Counted from the first letter of the stretch, positions 1-6,620 are shown. The stretch: DNA of 8,020 nt from an uncultured Cocleimonas sp. (GCA_938041705.1 CALISP010000046.1:1-8020), one strand, 5' to 3'. The notes: a model not told the origin generated them from the letters alone. A program made the numbers and translations.

Positions 1-645
1 CACATCAACATCTAGAGTTCTTGAGATAAACTTAGTCGCACGAATACGTTCACGCGCATGTTTATTTTCAATATTCTTTAAATGAAATTTGAGATCAGGG
101 TAACTTAAGTCTGTCTCAAAACCTGCAGTGATATTAATAAATGGATCACCTTCAAAACCTAATGATTCACTTTCATACGCTTTAGAAAAAATAATGCCAG
201 GGAAGTCTACCCTTAGCTGGTCAACACATGATTGAATATTAACTTCTCGATTAATATTACTGCCTATATCAATAAAAACTTTAATATTTTTTTCTTGGCG
301 ATAGCGTTCGATACTTACACCAACTTCAGCAGAATCAGAAACTGCAAAGGGTTTTCCTACTGTGACTTTAATCCAGTTAACTGCCATTTTCTCTAAAAGT
401 AATTCGGCAATTTTTTCAGCTAATGTTTCAACTAATTCATAAGAACTTTGCGCCACAAACTCTTTAACTAAGTTTGCTGCTTCTTTATAACTTAAGCCAT
501 ATTGAAGATCATCAGTTTCAGCGGCTTGGCGATTATCCCAACCCATTTCAATATTGACGTTGATTTCTTGATTAATACGACGTTCCCACTCATAAACACC
601 TATAACAGCGTCCATGCGCAGATCTCGAATATAAACAATATCCAT
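1..645 (-). CDS. folB: Bifunctional dihydroneopterin aldolase / HPPK-type pyrophosphokinase (FolB-FolK fusion), 3' end outside window
   Basis: This is an open frame of 215 codons running off the left edge, so the C-terminus is missing. Residues 1 to about 118 are a FolB domain, which cleaves dihydroneopterin to 6-hydroxymethyl-dihydropterin. Visible family residues are E21 (WER), Y53 (SYKEA), E73 (ELVETLAEKIAE) and the catalytic lysine K98 in VTVGKPFAVSDS. Residues 121-215 restart as an HPPK (FolK) domain, which pyrophosphorylates that product: IDIGSN (125-130), GFEGDPFIN (163-171) and SRTLDVD (208-214), whose two aspartates match the Mg-binding DxD. No stop separates the domains, so the two consecutive folate steps lie in one chain, as in pneumococcal SulD. 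The HPPK part is divergent: a Phe stands where Escherichia coli HPPK has the RW tryptophan. The ATG is preceded by AAGGA with 5 bases between. The gene diverges from the bufferin operon. The FolB call is firm; activity of the FolK half is inferred. Confidence 0.9.
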   Translation of the reverse strand, partial: MDIVYIRDLRMDAVIGVYEWERRINQEINVNIEMGWDNRQAAETDDLQYGLSYKEAANLVKEFVAQSSYELVETLAEKIAELLLEKMAVNWIKVTVGKPFAVSDSAEVGVSIERYRQEKNIKVFIDIGSNINREVNIQSCVDQLRVDFPGIIFSKAYESESLGFEGDPFINITAGFETDLSYPDLKFHLKNIENKHARERIRATKFISRTLDVDV

Positions 646-681
646 TTGATTCCTTAAAATTCAGAGTAAAAGTACTACTTC

Positions 682-687
682 ATTATA
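682..687 (-). promoter_or_regulatory. Candidate -10 box for folB-folK
   Basis: The minus strand reads TATAAT here, an exact sigma-70 -10 hexamer, 37 bases upstream of the folB start codon. The -35 at 17 bases spacing (TATAGC, 705-710) is poor and there is no TG extension, so the assignment rests on the -10 alone. Confidence 0.3.
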
Positions 688-765
688 CTCGTAAGCATAA
701 CCCAGCTATAAAAAATGGACTATAAAATTAATTAGACAACAGTCTTAAAATTAATGTTATAAATA

Positions 766-794
766 TTGAAAAATTAATGGTATTTGCATCTAAT
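766..794 (+). promoter_or_regulatory. Candidate distal promoter P1 of the bufferin operon
   Basis: TTGAAA (766-771), a 17-base spacer and TCTAAT (789-794) give 5/6 matches to each sigma-70 hexamer, the best plus-strand match I found in this spacer. The start point would be near 801, giving a bufA leader of about 155 bases that carries the small ORF at 838-894. A GC-rich inverted repeat (795-810) sits at the predicted start and could be an operator or a 5'-end hairpin. Inferred from sequence only. Confidence 0.45.
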
Positions 795-837
795 CGGCGT
801 TATTTGGCCGTATTGGTTAAAACAAGGAGAGATTGTA

Positions 838-894
838 ATGTATTTCCATTGTGAACTTTTTATTGTTATTGTGATCAAAACACAAGCAAAATAG
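838..894 (+). CDS. Possible 18-residue leader peptide upstream of bufA
   Basis: An ATG ORF of 18 codons encoding [18 protein letters not shown]. It is preceded by AAGGAG (825-830) with 7 bases before the ATG, in a context (AAAACAAGGAG) very like the bufA site (AAAACCAAGGAG). The peptide has a Cys and a His near its start and a hydrophobic middle, and resembles no family I know. It ends 62 bases before bufA, and the second candidate promoter's -10 box overlaps its stop codon. It could be a translated regulatory leader, a remnant of an older bufA start, or chance. The strong ribosome site is the main support. Confidence 0.25.
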   Translation: MYFHCELFIVIVIKTQAK

Positions 895-897
895 AAT
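869..897 (+). promoter_or_regulatory. Candidate proximal promoter P2 of bufA
   Basis: TTGTGA (869-874), a 17-base spacer and TAGAAT (892-897) match sigma-70 hexamers 4/6 and 5/6. Transcription would start near 904 and give a bufA leader of about 50 bases. The weak -35 fits a promoter needing an activator, and the heptamer ATTGTGA occurs at 848-854 and again at 868-874 overlapping the -35. Not proven. Confidence 0.4.
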
Positions 898-916
898 TTT
901 TAATCAACGTAAACAG

Positions 917-933
917 AAACTTAAACAAAGTTT
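917..933 (+). repeat. Small palindrome in the bufA leader
   Basis: AAACTT (917-922) and AAGTTT (928-933) are perfect inverted repeats around a 5-base loop, ending 11 bases before the AAGGAG of bufA. It could be an RNA hairpin that protects or gates the ribosome site, or a DNA operator just downstream of P2. The stem is short and A/T-only, so it is weak as RNA. Confidence 0.35.
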
Positions 934-956
934 TTATCAAAACCAAGGAGCTAAAA

Positions 957-1226
957 ATGAGTCAATCTACATTAATTAAAACAGCATTAACAGGTGTTAT
1001 GGCAGTAGGTCTTGTTACAATGACTACAGCAGCTATGGCAAAGCCAGGCATGGAAAAATGTATGGGTGTTGCAGCAGCTGGTAAAAATGACTGCGGAACT
1101 AGCCAACATGCATGTGCTGGAATGGCAAAAACTGATGGCGACAAAGAAGAGTGGGTACTAGTACCAAAGGGCACTTGTGAGAAGCTTGCTGGTGGCGTAG
1201 TTAAAGCTGGAAAAAGCACAATGTAA
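957..1226 (+). CDS. bufA1: Bufferin precursor peptide, DUF2282/BufA1 family (copper-binding metallophore RiPP)
   Basis: An 89-residue secreted small protein. Residues 1-28 form a classic Sec signal peptide: K8, hydrophobic core at about 9-25, AMA cleavage motif at 26-28. The mature part of about 61 residues has four cysteines, C35, C46, C53 and C74, in the family pattern: [14 protein letters not shown], then HACAGMAK, then [17 protein letters not shown]. In characterised bufferins an MNIO enzyme converts cysteines of the precursor to 5-thiooxazole groups and the peptide binds copper in the periplasm; that function is transferred here by family and by the neighbouring bufB and bufC. Which cysteines are modified here cannot be read from sequence. 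The start is fixed by AAGGAG six bases upstream and by the signal peptide. A strong terminator follows at once, so a short precursor-only transcript is expected. The reverse-strand frame over the same bases is a shadow. Confidence 0.93.
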   Translation: MSQSTLIKTALTGVMAVGLVTMTTAAMAKPGMEKCMGVAAAGKNDCGTSQHACAGMAKTDGDKEEWVLVPKGTCEKLAGGVVKAGKSTM

Positions 1227-1241
1227 TAGATGTTATACTTT

Positions 1242-1275
1242 AAAAAATTGCCTCCTTTTTAGGAGGCAATTTTTT
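1242..1275 (+). terminator. Intrinsic terminator between bufA and bufB
   Basis: A 14-bp perfect stem (1242-1255 with 1262-1275) around a 6-base loop. The core is ATTGCCTCC/GGAGGCAAT, flanked by A and T runs that give a U-tract on the RNA. It begins 15 bases after the bufA stop. bufB and bufC have no convincing promoter of their own, so it probably acts as a leaky terminator that sets the ratio of precursor to enzyme transcripts. Confidence 0.9.
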
Positions 1276-1365
1276 GTCTGCTATTTATGCATTATAATTA
1301 TATATATGATTATCTAAATAATTAACAATACCTCTCGAGACCAAGAACCTAAGTTGCAGAAATCA

Positions 1366-2223
1366 ATGTCTGAAAACGCTCAAAACTATACAACTAATTC
1401 TATTAAGGGCTGTGGCCTCGGTCTTCGACTTGAGCACTTTGATGAAATAGAACAGCAACAACCTGATATCCCTTGGTTTGAAATTTTAAGTGACAATTAT
1501 TTACTGGAAGGCACTAGCCAACGCGATTATCTTTATAAAATAAGAGAAAACTACCCGCTAACCTTTCATGGCGTTGGTATGTCGATTGGTTCAACAGAGC
1601 CACTCAATATGGATTTCATGAAGTCTTTAAAAAAGCTAAAAGACGAAGTACAACCCATGTGGCTTTCTGACCACCTCTGTTGGACTTCAGCCCATGGCAT
1701 GGTTACACACGATTTAATCCCCCTTCCCTATACGGTCGAAGTGGTTGATCATATTGTCGATAGAATAAACCAAGTTCAAGATTATTTGGGACAACAAATG
1801 GTTATCGAAAATGTCTCTAGTTATCTGCAATTTAAAGATTCAGAGATGAGCGAATGGGAGTTTATTAATGAGATTACAAGTCGAAGTGATTGCCGACTTT
1901 TACTCGATGTAAATAATATCTACGTGAGTTCACAAAATCATTTATTTGAAGCAGAAGACTATCTTAAAGCGATGCCAGTCGAACGTATTGCAGAAATACA
2001 CTTAGCGGGCTATGAGGATAAAGGAACTCATCTATTAGATACTCACAGTAGACCTGTATCAGATCCCGTATGGGACTTGTTTAGCAAAGCTATAGATCAT
2101 GTCGGTGACGTACCTGTATTAATTGAATGGGATAATGATATTCCACCTCTTGCGCGTTTAATCGAAGAGTCAGATAAAGCCCAACTAATTCGTCAACAGC
2201 AATTGACTAGAAATACTCGTTGA
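1366..2223 (+). CDS. bufB: MNIO-family (DUF692) bufferin-modifying enzyme BufB
   Basis: A protein of about 285 residues, the full DUF692 length, with the TIM-barrel fold and non-heme iron site of multinuclear iron oxidases. Family motifs in order (numbered from this ATG): GLGLRLEHFDEI (17-28), WFEILSDNYL (37-46), FHGVGMSIG (67-75, H68), WLSDHLCW (99-106, D102/H103), IENVSSYL (147-154, E148), LLLDVNNIYVSS (178-189, D181/N183), EIHLAGYE (210-217, H212), DTHSRPV (225-231, D225/H227) and IEWDND (253-258, E254/D256). The metal-ligand positions all look intact, so it should be active. With BufC it would oxidise BufA cysteines in the cytosol before export. A TTG in frame at 1354 adds four residues; I prefer the ATG, but neither has a good ribosome site, which suggests low translation. 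It lies 139 bases after bufA, beyond the terminator, and 36 bases before bufC. Confidence 0.93.
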   Translation: MSENAQNYTTNSIKGCGLGLRLEHFDEIEQQQPDIPWFEILSDNYLLEGTSQRDYLYKIRENYPLTFHGVGMSIGSTEPLNMDFMKSLKKLKDEVQPMWLSDHLCWTSAHGMVTHDLIPLPYTVEVVDHIVDRINQVQDYLGQQMVIENVSSYLQFKDSEMSEWEFINEITSRSDCRLLLDVNNIYVSSQNHLFEAEDYLKAMPVERIAEIHLAGYEDKGTHLLDTHSRPVSDPVWDLFSKAIDHVGDVPVLIEWDNDIPPLARLIEESDKAQLIRQQQLTRNTR

Positions 2224-2259
2224 TTTTTAAAATGGGTATATTGTAATAACCACAATCAT

Positions 2260-3075
2260 ATGAAACTTGAAAAGATACAACAGGACTTTATCGCTGCAAT
2301 TTTTAACGCCGACAGAGATACAGCTATAGCTCATGTCGAAGGCGATAACAGATTAGATGCTAGTCAACGTTTGGGTATTTATCGTGGCAGCGTGCATGGT
2401 ATTTTAACTCAATCTTTGGGAGATACTTTTCCTGTATGTAAGTCTTTAGTAGGTGATGAGTTTTTCGATAAAATGTGCGATATATTTGTAGATAAATATC
2501 CTCCCACTACTCCTTTTTTCTCACATTATGGTGACAAGCTATCTACATTTTTAGGCAATTTTGATCCTGTAAAAACCATTCCGTATATAAAAGATGTTGC
2601 AGAACTTGAATGGTCAAGACATATGCTTTGGCAACAAGCATCTAAAGAACCTTTTGATTTTTCACAAATAGCCAGCTTGAATGAAGAACAACAGGCAAAT
2701 ATTGTATTTCATATAAGTTCTAACTTGCATCTAATTAAGTCAGATTATCGTATTGATCATATCTGGTTTGCGCACCAGGATGATAATGACAATCAACTTG
2801 AAGATATCAATATAGAAAGTGAAACAGAAGTTAATCTCCTTATATGGAAAACAGATAATTCAATTAGAATGGTTAATTTTGAGACGAATACTACTAATAA
2901 TTTGAGCCATAACTTTAGTGATAATTTTACAGATCAAGATTATTGGAGATTCTTAAATTCAGTTTCTGACAAAACCAAAATAACTGAATTAGCGTCAGAA
3001 TTTGAAGCTATTTTCCCTGAATTATTAAATAAAGGCATTCAGGACGGTTGGATTGAATCATTTACATGCGATTAG
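2260..3075 (+). CDS. bufC: BufC, DUF2063-family partner of the MNIO enzyme
   Basis: A 271-residue soluble protein with no signal peptide. The N-terminal DUF2063 domain (about 5-95) shows the family signatures: R37LGIYRGSVHG, LGDTFPVCKSLVG (53-65), F68 to Y80 ending in DKYPPTTPFFSHYG (78-91), then AELEWSRHMLW (114-124). The C-terminal half is divergent and rich in Asn and Asp. In MNIO systems this partner recognises the precursor leader or core and is needed for modification, so the likely role is presenting BufA to BufB. The ATG has no purine-rich Shine-Dalgarno sequence upstream (CACAATCAT), in contrast to bufA and doxX. Position right after bufB supports the call more strongly than any catalytic residue, since none is expected. 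The exact biochemical role is inferred from the family. Confidence 0.88.
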   Translation: MKLEKIQQDFIAAIFNADRDTAIAHVEGDNRLDASQRLGIYRGSVHGILTQSLGDTFPVCKSLVGDEFFDKMCDIFVDKYPPTTPFFSHYGDKLSTFLGNFDPVKTIPYIKDVAELEWSRHMLWQQASKEPFDFSQIASLNEEQQANIVFHISSNLHLIKSDYRIDHIWFAHQDDNDNQLEDINIESETEVNLLIWKTDNSIRMVNFETNTTNNLSHNFSDNFTDQDYWRFLNSVSDKTKITELASEFEAIFPELLNKGIQDGWIESFTCD

Positions 3076-3151
3076 ATTCGTTTACAATCGTACTTCAACA
3101 GGCTGATTTAACACACAAGCCTATTATGGGAAGGATAACTAGGAGAGAGGA

Positions 3152-3700
3152 ATGAGTAGTTTTTTTGCGAATATTTTGATGGGAGATTGCAAAGCTTCAA
3201 AAAGCATTTTACAACCATTATTGAACTTTGGATTTAGATTTTATGTAGCTTATGTGTTTTTTAAATCTGGTCTAACTAAGGTTGATGATCAATTTTTAGT
3301 CACTCAATCAACCAAAGATTTATTTGAATATGAATTCAGTGTTCCACTTCTTTCATCTGACGTAGCAGCATATTTAGCGAGTTACGCAGAACTGATTCTT
3401 CCAATTTTATTAGTTTTAGGTTTATTAAGTCGTCCTGCAGCATTTGCTTTATTTATTCTAAATGCAGTCGCAGCTTACGCACTTGCACAAACTGATTTCG
3501 CTTCTGCCGTTGGTCATTGGCAACATATTGTTTGGGGTGTGATGCTTGCAGTGATATTTGCATATGGCCCAAGTAAATTATCTATTGATAGTTGGATAGC
3601 TGACAAATTGAGAGGTCGTGACACTAATTTATTATTGAAATTAGTTGGAATAATAATATTCTCTGGTGTTGGTTATTTTCTGTTAAATAAATACCTATAG
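3152..3700 (+). CDS. DoxX-family integral membrane protein, last gene of the bufferin operon
   Basis: A 182-residue inner-membrane protein with four to five membrane segments at about 22-39, 71-92, 95-112, 124-139 and 162-178. DoxX hallmarks are the first helix RFYVAYVFFKSGLTKV (29-44), the AELILP helix (79-84) followed by GLLSRPAAF (90-98), and GHWQHIVWG (121-129) followed by YGPSKLSID (138-146). DoxX-family genes often form the fourth gene of bufferin operons. Their role there is not settled; coupling to quinones or redox reactions has been suggested for DoxX-like proteins. It follows bufC by 76 bases and has its own strong ribosome site (AGGAGAGAGGA, 3141-3151). The terminator at 3739-3769 ends the operon. 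Confidence 0.85.
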   Translation: MSSFFANILMGDCKASKSILQPLLNFGFRFYVAYVFFKSGLTKVDDQFLVTQSTKDLFEYEFSVPLLSSDVAAYLASYAELILPILLVLGLLSRPAAFALFILNAVAAYALAQTDFASAVGHWQHIVWGVMLAVIFAYGPSKLSIDSWIADKLRGRDTNLLLKLVGIIIFSGVGYFLLNKYL

Positions 3701-3738
3701 TCGTTCAAAACTAGCATAACAGAGCATATCAAACTCAT

Positions 3739-3769
3739 AAAAAAGGCGACCATTTAGGTCGCCTTTTTT
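3739..3769. terminator. Bidirectional intrinsic terminator shared by the bufferin operon and galU
   Basis: A 13-bp perfect stem (AAAAAAGGCGACC at 3739-3751 with its complement at 3757-3769) around a 5-base ATTTA loop. The A and T runs give a U-tract on either strand. It lies 39 bases past the doxX stop and 22 bases past the galU stop on the other strand, so it should end both convergent transcripts. Confidence 0.92.
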
Positions 3770-3790
3770 ATGTATGAAGTTAATGTAATA

Positions 3791-4693
3791 TTATTTACAA
3801 AAATCCTTTAAGAAAGCATTAAAGTCTTTCCCTAATTCAGGATGACGAGAAGCATATTCAACATTTGCTTTCATAAAACCTAATTTAGAACCACAATCGT
3901 GGCTTTTACCAGTCATGTGGAATGCATTAACGGTTTCTTGTTTCATTAACATCGCAATAGCATCCGTTAATTGAATTTCATCACCTGCGCCTGCAGGAGT
4001 TAATTTTAATAATTTCCATATATTAGCTGATAAAACATATCTGCCTACAACCGCAAGATCAGAAGGAGCTTCATCTTGTGGTGGCTTTTCTACAACTTGC
4101 GTCATTGGAGCCGATCCACCTGGCTTTAGCTTATGACCATTTACATCTGCCACACCATAACTACTTACCAATTCCATTGGAACAGGTTCTACCATAATCT
4201 GACTTTCACCACTCTCATCAAATAAACGTAGCATTTCAGCCATATTTTCTTTGCTGAGGTCTGAACTAGCTTCATCAATAAGTACATCAGGGAGAACTAC
4301 TGCGAAAGGCTCATCACCCACTAATGGTTTAGCACATAGAACAGCATGACCTAGGCCTTTAGCAACGCCTTGACGAACATGCATGATAGTAACGTGCTTA
4401 GGGCAAATAGAGCGTACTTCGTCTAAAAGAGAGCGTTTAACACGCTTTTCTAAAGTTGACTCTAGCTCATAGCTCGTATCGAAATGATTCTCTATGGCAT
4501 TCTTACTGTTATGAGTAACCAAAACAATTTCAGTTATACCAGCAGCAATACATTCATTAACAATATATTGAATCATCGGCTTATCGACGATAGGAAGCAT
4601 TTCTTTAGGAATTGCTTTTGTTGCTGGTAGCATCCGAGTGCCTAGACCAGCCACGGGAATAACGGCTTTACGTATTTTTTGAGTTGATTTCAT
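3791..4693 (-). CDS. galU: UTP-glucose-1-phosphate uridylyltransferase
   Basis: A 300-residue cytosolic enzyme that makes UDP-glucose from UTP and glucose 1-phosphate, for cell-envelope polysaccharides and galactose metabolism. It is full length against E. coli GalU (302). Motifs are [22 protein letters not shown] (13-34, nucleotide-binding loop with R20, K26 and K30), [23 protein letters not shown] (108-130), [11 protein letters not shown] (130-140, metal-binding D136), QVVEKPP (199-205, K203), [12 protein letters not shown] (235-246) and HDCGSKLG (265-272, K270). No key residue is missing. The start is the natural N-terminus of the family; the ribosome site is weak (a GGA 12 bases upstream). 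It is monocistronic here, converging on the bufferin operon, with a candidate promoter close upstream. Confidence 0.97.
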   Translation of the reverse strand: MKSTQKIRKAVIPVAGLGTRMLPATKAIPKEMLPIVDKPMIQYIVNECIAAGITEIVLVTHNSKNAIENHFDTSYELESTLEKRVKRSLLDEVRSICPKHVTIMHVRQGVAKGLGHAVLCAKPLVGDEPFAVVLPDVLIDEASSDLSKENMAEMLRLFDESGESQIMVEPVPMELVSSYGVADVNGHKLKPGGSAPMTQVVEKPPQDEAPSDLAVVGRYVLSANIWKLLKLTPAGAGDEIQLTDAIAMLMKQETVNAFHMTGKSHDCGSKLGFMKANVEYASRHPELGKDFNAFLKDFCK

Positions 4694-4731
4694 GTTTCTA
4701 GAATCCGTATTATTTTTGTATTTTTTATTTT

Positions 4732-4760
4732 TTAATACAAATGAGTTAGGAATTAGGCAA
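4732..4760 (-). promoter_or_regulatory. Candidate galU promoter
   Basis: On the minus strand TTGCCT (4755-4760), a 17-base spacer and TATTAA (4732-4737) match sigma-70 hexamers 4/6 each. Transcription would start near 4725, about 32 bases before the galU ATG. The surroundings are AT-rich, which lowers the value of the -10 match. Confidence 0.4.
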
Positions 4761-4849
4761 ACTTATGCTTAATTATTAATCATATTTTAATATATCTAAG
4801 CACTTTTGTCATTACGCTTCATCTTAAAGTAGTTTGTATGCTATTCAAT

Positions 4850-4923
4850 AAACAACACCCCCCTACTTTTGATCATTATCTTTTAATCAGATTGATAAAA
4901 TCAAAAGTTATGGGAGTGTGTTT
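4850..4923. repeat. Long imperfect inverted repeat downstream of fadD
   Basis: Perfect 9-base arms ACTTTTGAT (4865-4873) and ATCAAAAGT (4900-4908) are extended outward by imperfect pairing of AACAACACCCCCC (4851-4863) with GGGAGTGTGTT (4912-4922), and inward by TATC (4877-4880) with GATA (4894-4897). It starts 20 bases past the fadD stop. There is no clean U-tract, so it is either a weak or factor-aided 3' end of the fadD transcript, or a dispersed intergenic palindrome. Confidence 0.55.
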
Positions 4924-4943
4924 AATGTAGCTTAACTATAAAA

Positions 4944-6620
4944 TTAAGACGTTTTCTTATTCAGCTCTCGTAAGTCTTTACGCAATACTTTACCTACATT
5001 ACTTTTTGGCAAATCATCGACAAATTCGATTTCTTTAGGGCATTTATAACGAGTCATTTCTTCGCTGCAATAAGCATCTAACTCTTCTTTGGTTAAACTA
5101 GGGTCACTTTTAACGACAAAGATTTTAACCGCTTCACCTGACTTAGCATGCTCTATGCCTATAGCGCCAACCTCTAAAACCTTTGGATGTAAAGCAACTA
5201 CATTCTCAATTTCATTTGGATAAACATTAAAACCAGAGACTATGATTAGATCTTTAAGTCTATCAACCAACTTAACAAAACCATCTTTATTAACGACTGC
5301 TACATCACCCGTTTTTAACCAGCCATCATCTGAAAGTACGTTGGCGGTTTCTTTAGGACGATTCCAATAGCCTTGCATGACTTGTGGTCCACGAATACAC
5401 AATTCTCCAGGTACATCGAAACCTAGATCATTACCATCTTCATCTTTAACACATATTTCTGTAGAAGAAATTGGTAGACCAATATTACCGCTAAAACCCG
5501 TAATATTAATTGGGTTGATACATGCAGCAGGTGAGGTTTCTGTAAGACCATAGGCCTCAACTAACACATGCCCAGTCACTTCTTGCCACTGATTTGCAAC
5601 AAACTCTTGAACTGCCATTCCTCCACCAAGCGCGATTTTAAGGTTTGAAAAATCTAGATCTTTAAAACCTGGGGTGTTTAAAAGACCGTTAAATAGAGTA
5701 TTCACACCTGTAATATAAGAGAATTTTATTTGTGAAAGCTCTTTAACAAAACCAGGCATATCACGAGGGTTGGTTATTAAAACACTGTTTGCACCAATTT
5801 TAAGCGCAAACATTGCATTCGCTGTTAACGAGAAAATATGATAAAGCGGTAAAGCAGTTATAAAGGTTTCTTGTCCATCATCCAAATCCTTAGAAGCCCA
5901 AGTATAAGCTTGAAGCAAGTTTGCAATCATATTTTCATGAGTCAAAGCAGCACCCTTTGCAACACCCGTCGTACCACCGGTATATTGTAAAAAAGCGACA
6001 TCATCATGTTTCAAGTCTGCATTTGCAAAAGCTTGATCTTTTCCTTGTGACAATACATCGCCAAAACTAATTGCATTTGACAAAGTAAATGCTGGAACCA
6101 TTTTCTTAACGTGCTTTACTACAAAATTCACTAATAATGACTTAGGGAATTTTGCCATGTCACCGACACGAGTCGTGATTACGGTTTTTACATTCGTGTG
6201 TTCAATAACATCAGCTAAAGTATGAGCAAAATTCTCTAAAATCACTATTGCTTGTGCATCCGAATCTTTTAATTGATGTTCTAGTTCACGGTCGGTGTAT
6301 AACGGATTAGTATTGACAACAATAAGACCTGCGCGCAATGCAGCAAATAATACAATAGGATATTGGATTAGATTAGGCATCATAATCGCAATACGATCAC
6401 CTTTTTTTAAACCACCTTGATTCGTTAGATAAGCAGCAAAATCTCTTGATAATTCATCCAATTCTGCAAAGCTAATAGATCTACCAAGATTTGTATAAGC
6501 AGGTCGATCTTTAAATTCGGCTATGGATTTTTCAAATAAATCTGCAAGGGATTTATATTCACTCGTATCAATGAATTCTGGGACACCTTCTGGGTAACTT
6601 TTAAGCCATACTTTTTCCAC
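4944..6620 (-). CDS. fadD: Long-chain fatty acid-CoA ligase (acyl-CoA synthetase)
   Basis: A 558-residue enzyme that activates long-chain fatty acids to acyl-CoA through an acyl-AMP intermediate, probably peripheral to the inner membrane, feeding beta-oxidation or lipid synthesis. It is close to E. coli FadD in length (561). Adenylate-forming motifs: YTGGTTGVAKGA (213-224, ATP loop), YGLTETSP (357-364), the FACS signature from DGWLKTGD (432-439, D439) through DRLKD (453-457, R454) to GFNVYPNEIE (463-472), and PKSNVGKVLRK (538-548) with the catalytic lysine K544. All key residues are present. The start is GTG, supported by AAGGAG six bases upstream and by the family N-terminus MEKVW. It follows the nitronate monooxygenase-like gene by 119 bases and may have its own promoter in that gap. 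Confidence 0.96.
   Translation of the reverse strand: MEKVWLKSYPEGVPEFIDTSEYKSLADLFEKSIAEFKDRPAYTNLGRSISFAELDELSRDFAAYLTNQGGLKKGDRIAIMMPNLIQYPIVLFAALRAGLIVVNTNPLYTDRELEHQLKDSDAQAIVILENFAHTLADVIEHTNVKTVITTRVGDMAKFPKSLLVNFVVKHVKKMVPAFTLSNAISFGDVLSQGKDQAFANADLKHDDVAFLQYTGGTTGVAKGAALTHENMIANLLQAYTWASKDLDDGQETFITALPLYHIFSLTANAMFALKIGANSVLITNPRDMPGFVKELSQIKFSYITGVNTLFNGLLNTPGFKDLDFSNLKIALGGGMAVQEFVANQWQEVTGHVLVEAYGLTETSPAACINPINITGFSGNIGLPISSTEICVKDEDGNDLGFDVPGELCIRGPQVMQGYWNRPKETANVLSDDGWLKTGDVAVVNKDGFVKLVDRLKDLIIVSGFNVYPNEIENVVALHPKVLEVGAIGIEHAKSGEAVKIFVVKSDPSLTKEELDAYCSEEMTRYKCPKEIEFVDDLPKSNVGKVLRKDLRELNKKTS

Larger units (their letters stand above)
646..956. other. Divergent intergenic control region between folB and bufA
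   Basis: About 310 bases without a conventional gene. On the minus strand it holds the folB ribosome site and a possible TATAAT box. On the plus strand it holds two candidate promoters, an 18-codon ORF with a strong ribosome site, a small GC-rich inverted repeat (CGGC at 795-798, GCCG at 807-810), and an A/T palindrome in front of the bufA ribosome site. I recognise no known riboswitch or named operator. Confidence 0.6.

Noticed and set aside
871..885. CRP-like TGTGA...ACACA element
   Set aside because: The half-sites are 5 bases apart instead of 6 and the right half is imperfect, so it does not fit the CRP consensus.
962..1219. 85-codon open frame on the minus strand opposite bufA
   Set aside because: Antisense shadow of a clear DUF2282 gene; no ribosome site and no recognisable protein features.
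1293..1298. TATAAT box between bufA and bufB as a bufB promoter
   Set aside because: No acceptable -35 at 15-19 bases upstream (a T-run from the terminator), and the surroundings are simple AT-rich sequence.
1333..1340. TCTCGAGA palindrome upstream of bufB
   Set aside because: An isolated 8-base palindrome with no partner or extension; expected by chance at this length.
1354..1365. TTG start for bufB, four codons upstream of the ATG
   Set aside because: Upstream ribosome site is no better than for the ATG, and family similarity begins only after both, so the ATG is preferred; the difference does not affect function.
3126..3155. Nine-codon ORF (ATG GGA AGG...) whose TGA overlaps the doxX ATG
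   Set aside because: Could couple translation to doxX, but it is very short, lacks its own clear ribosome site, and consists largely of the doxX Shine-Dalgarno region.
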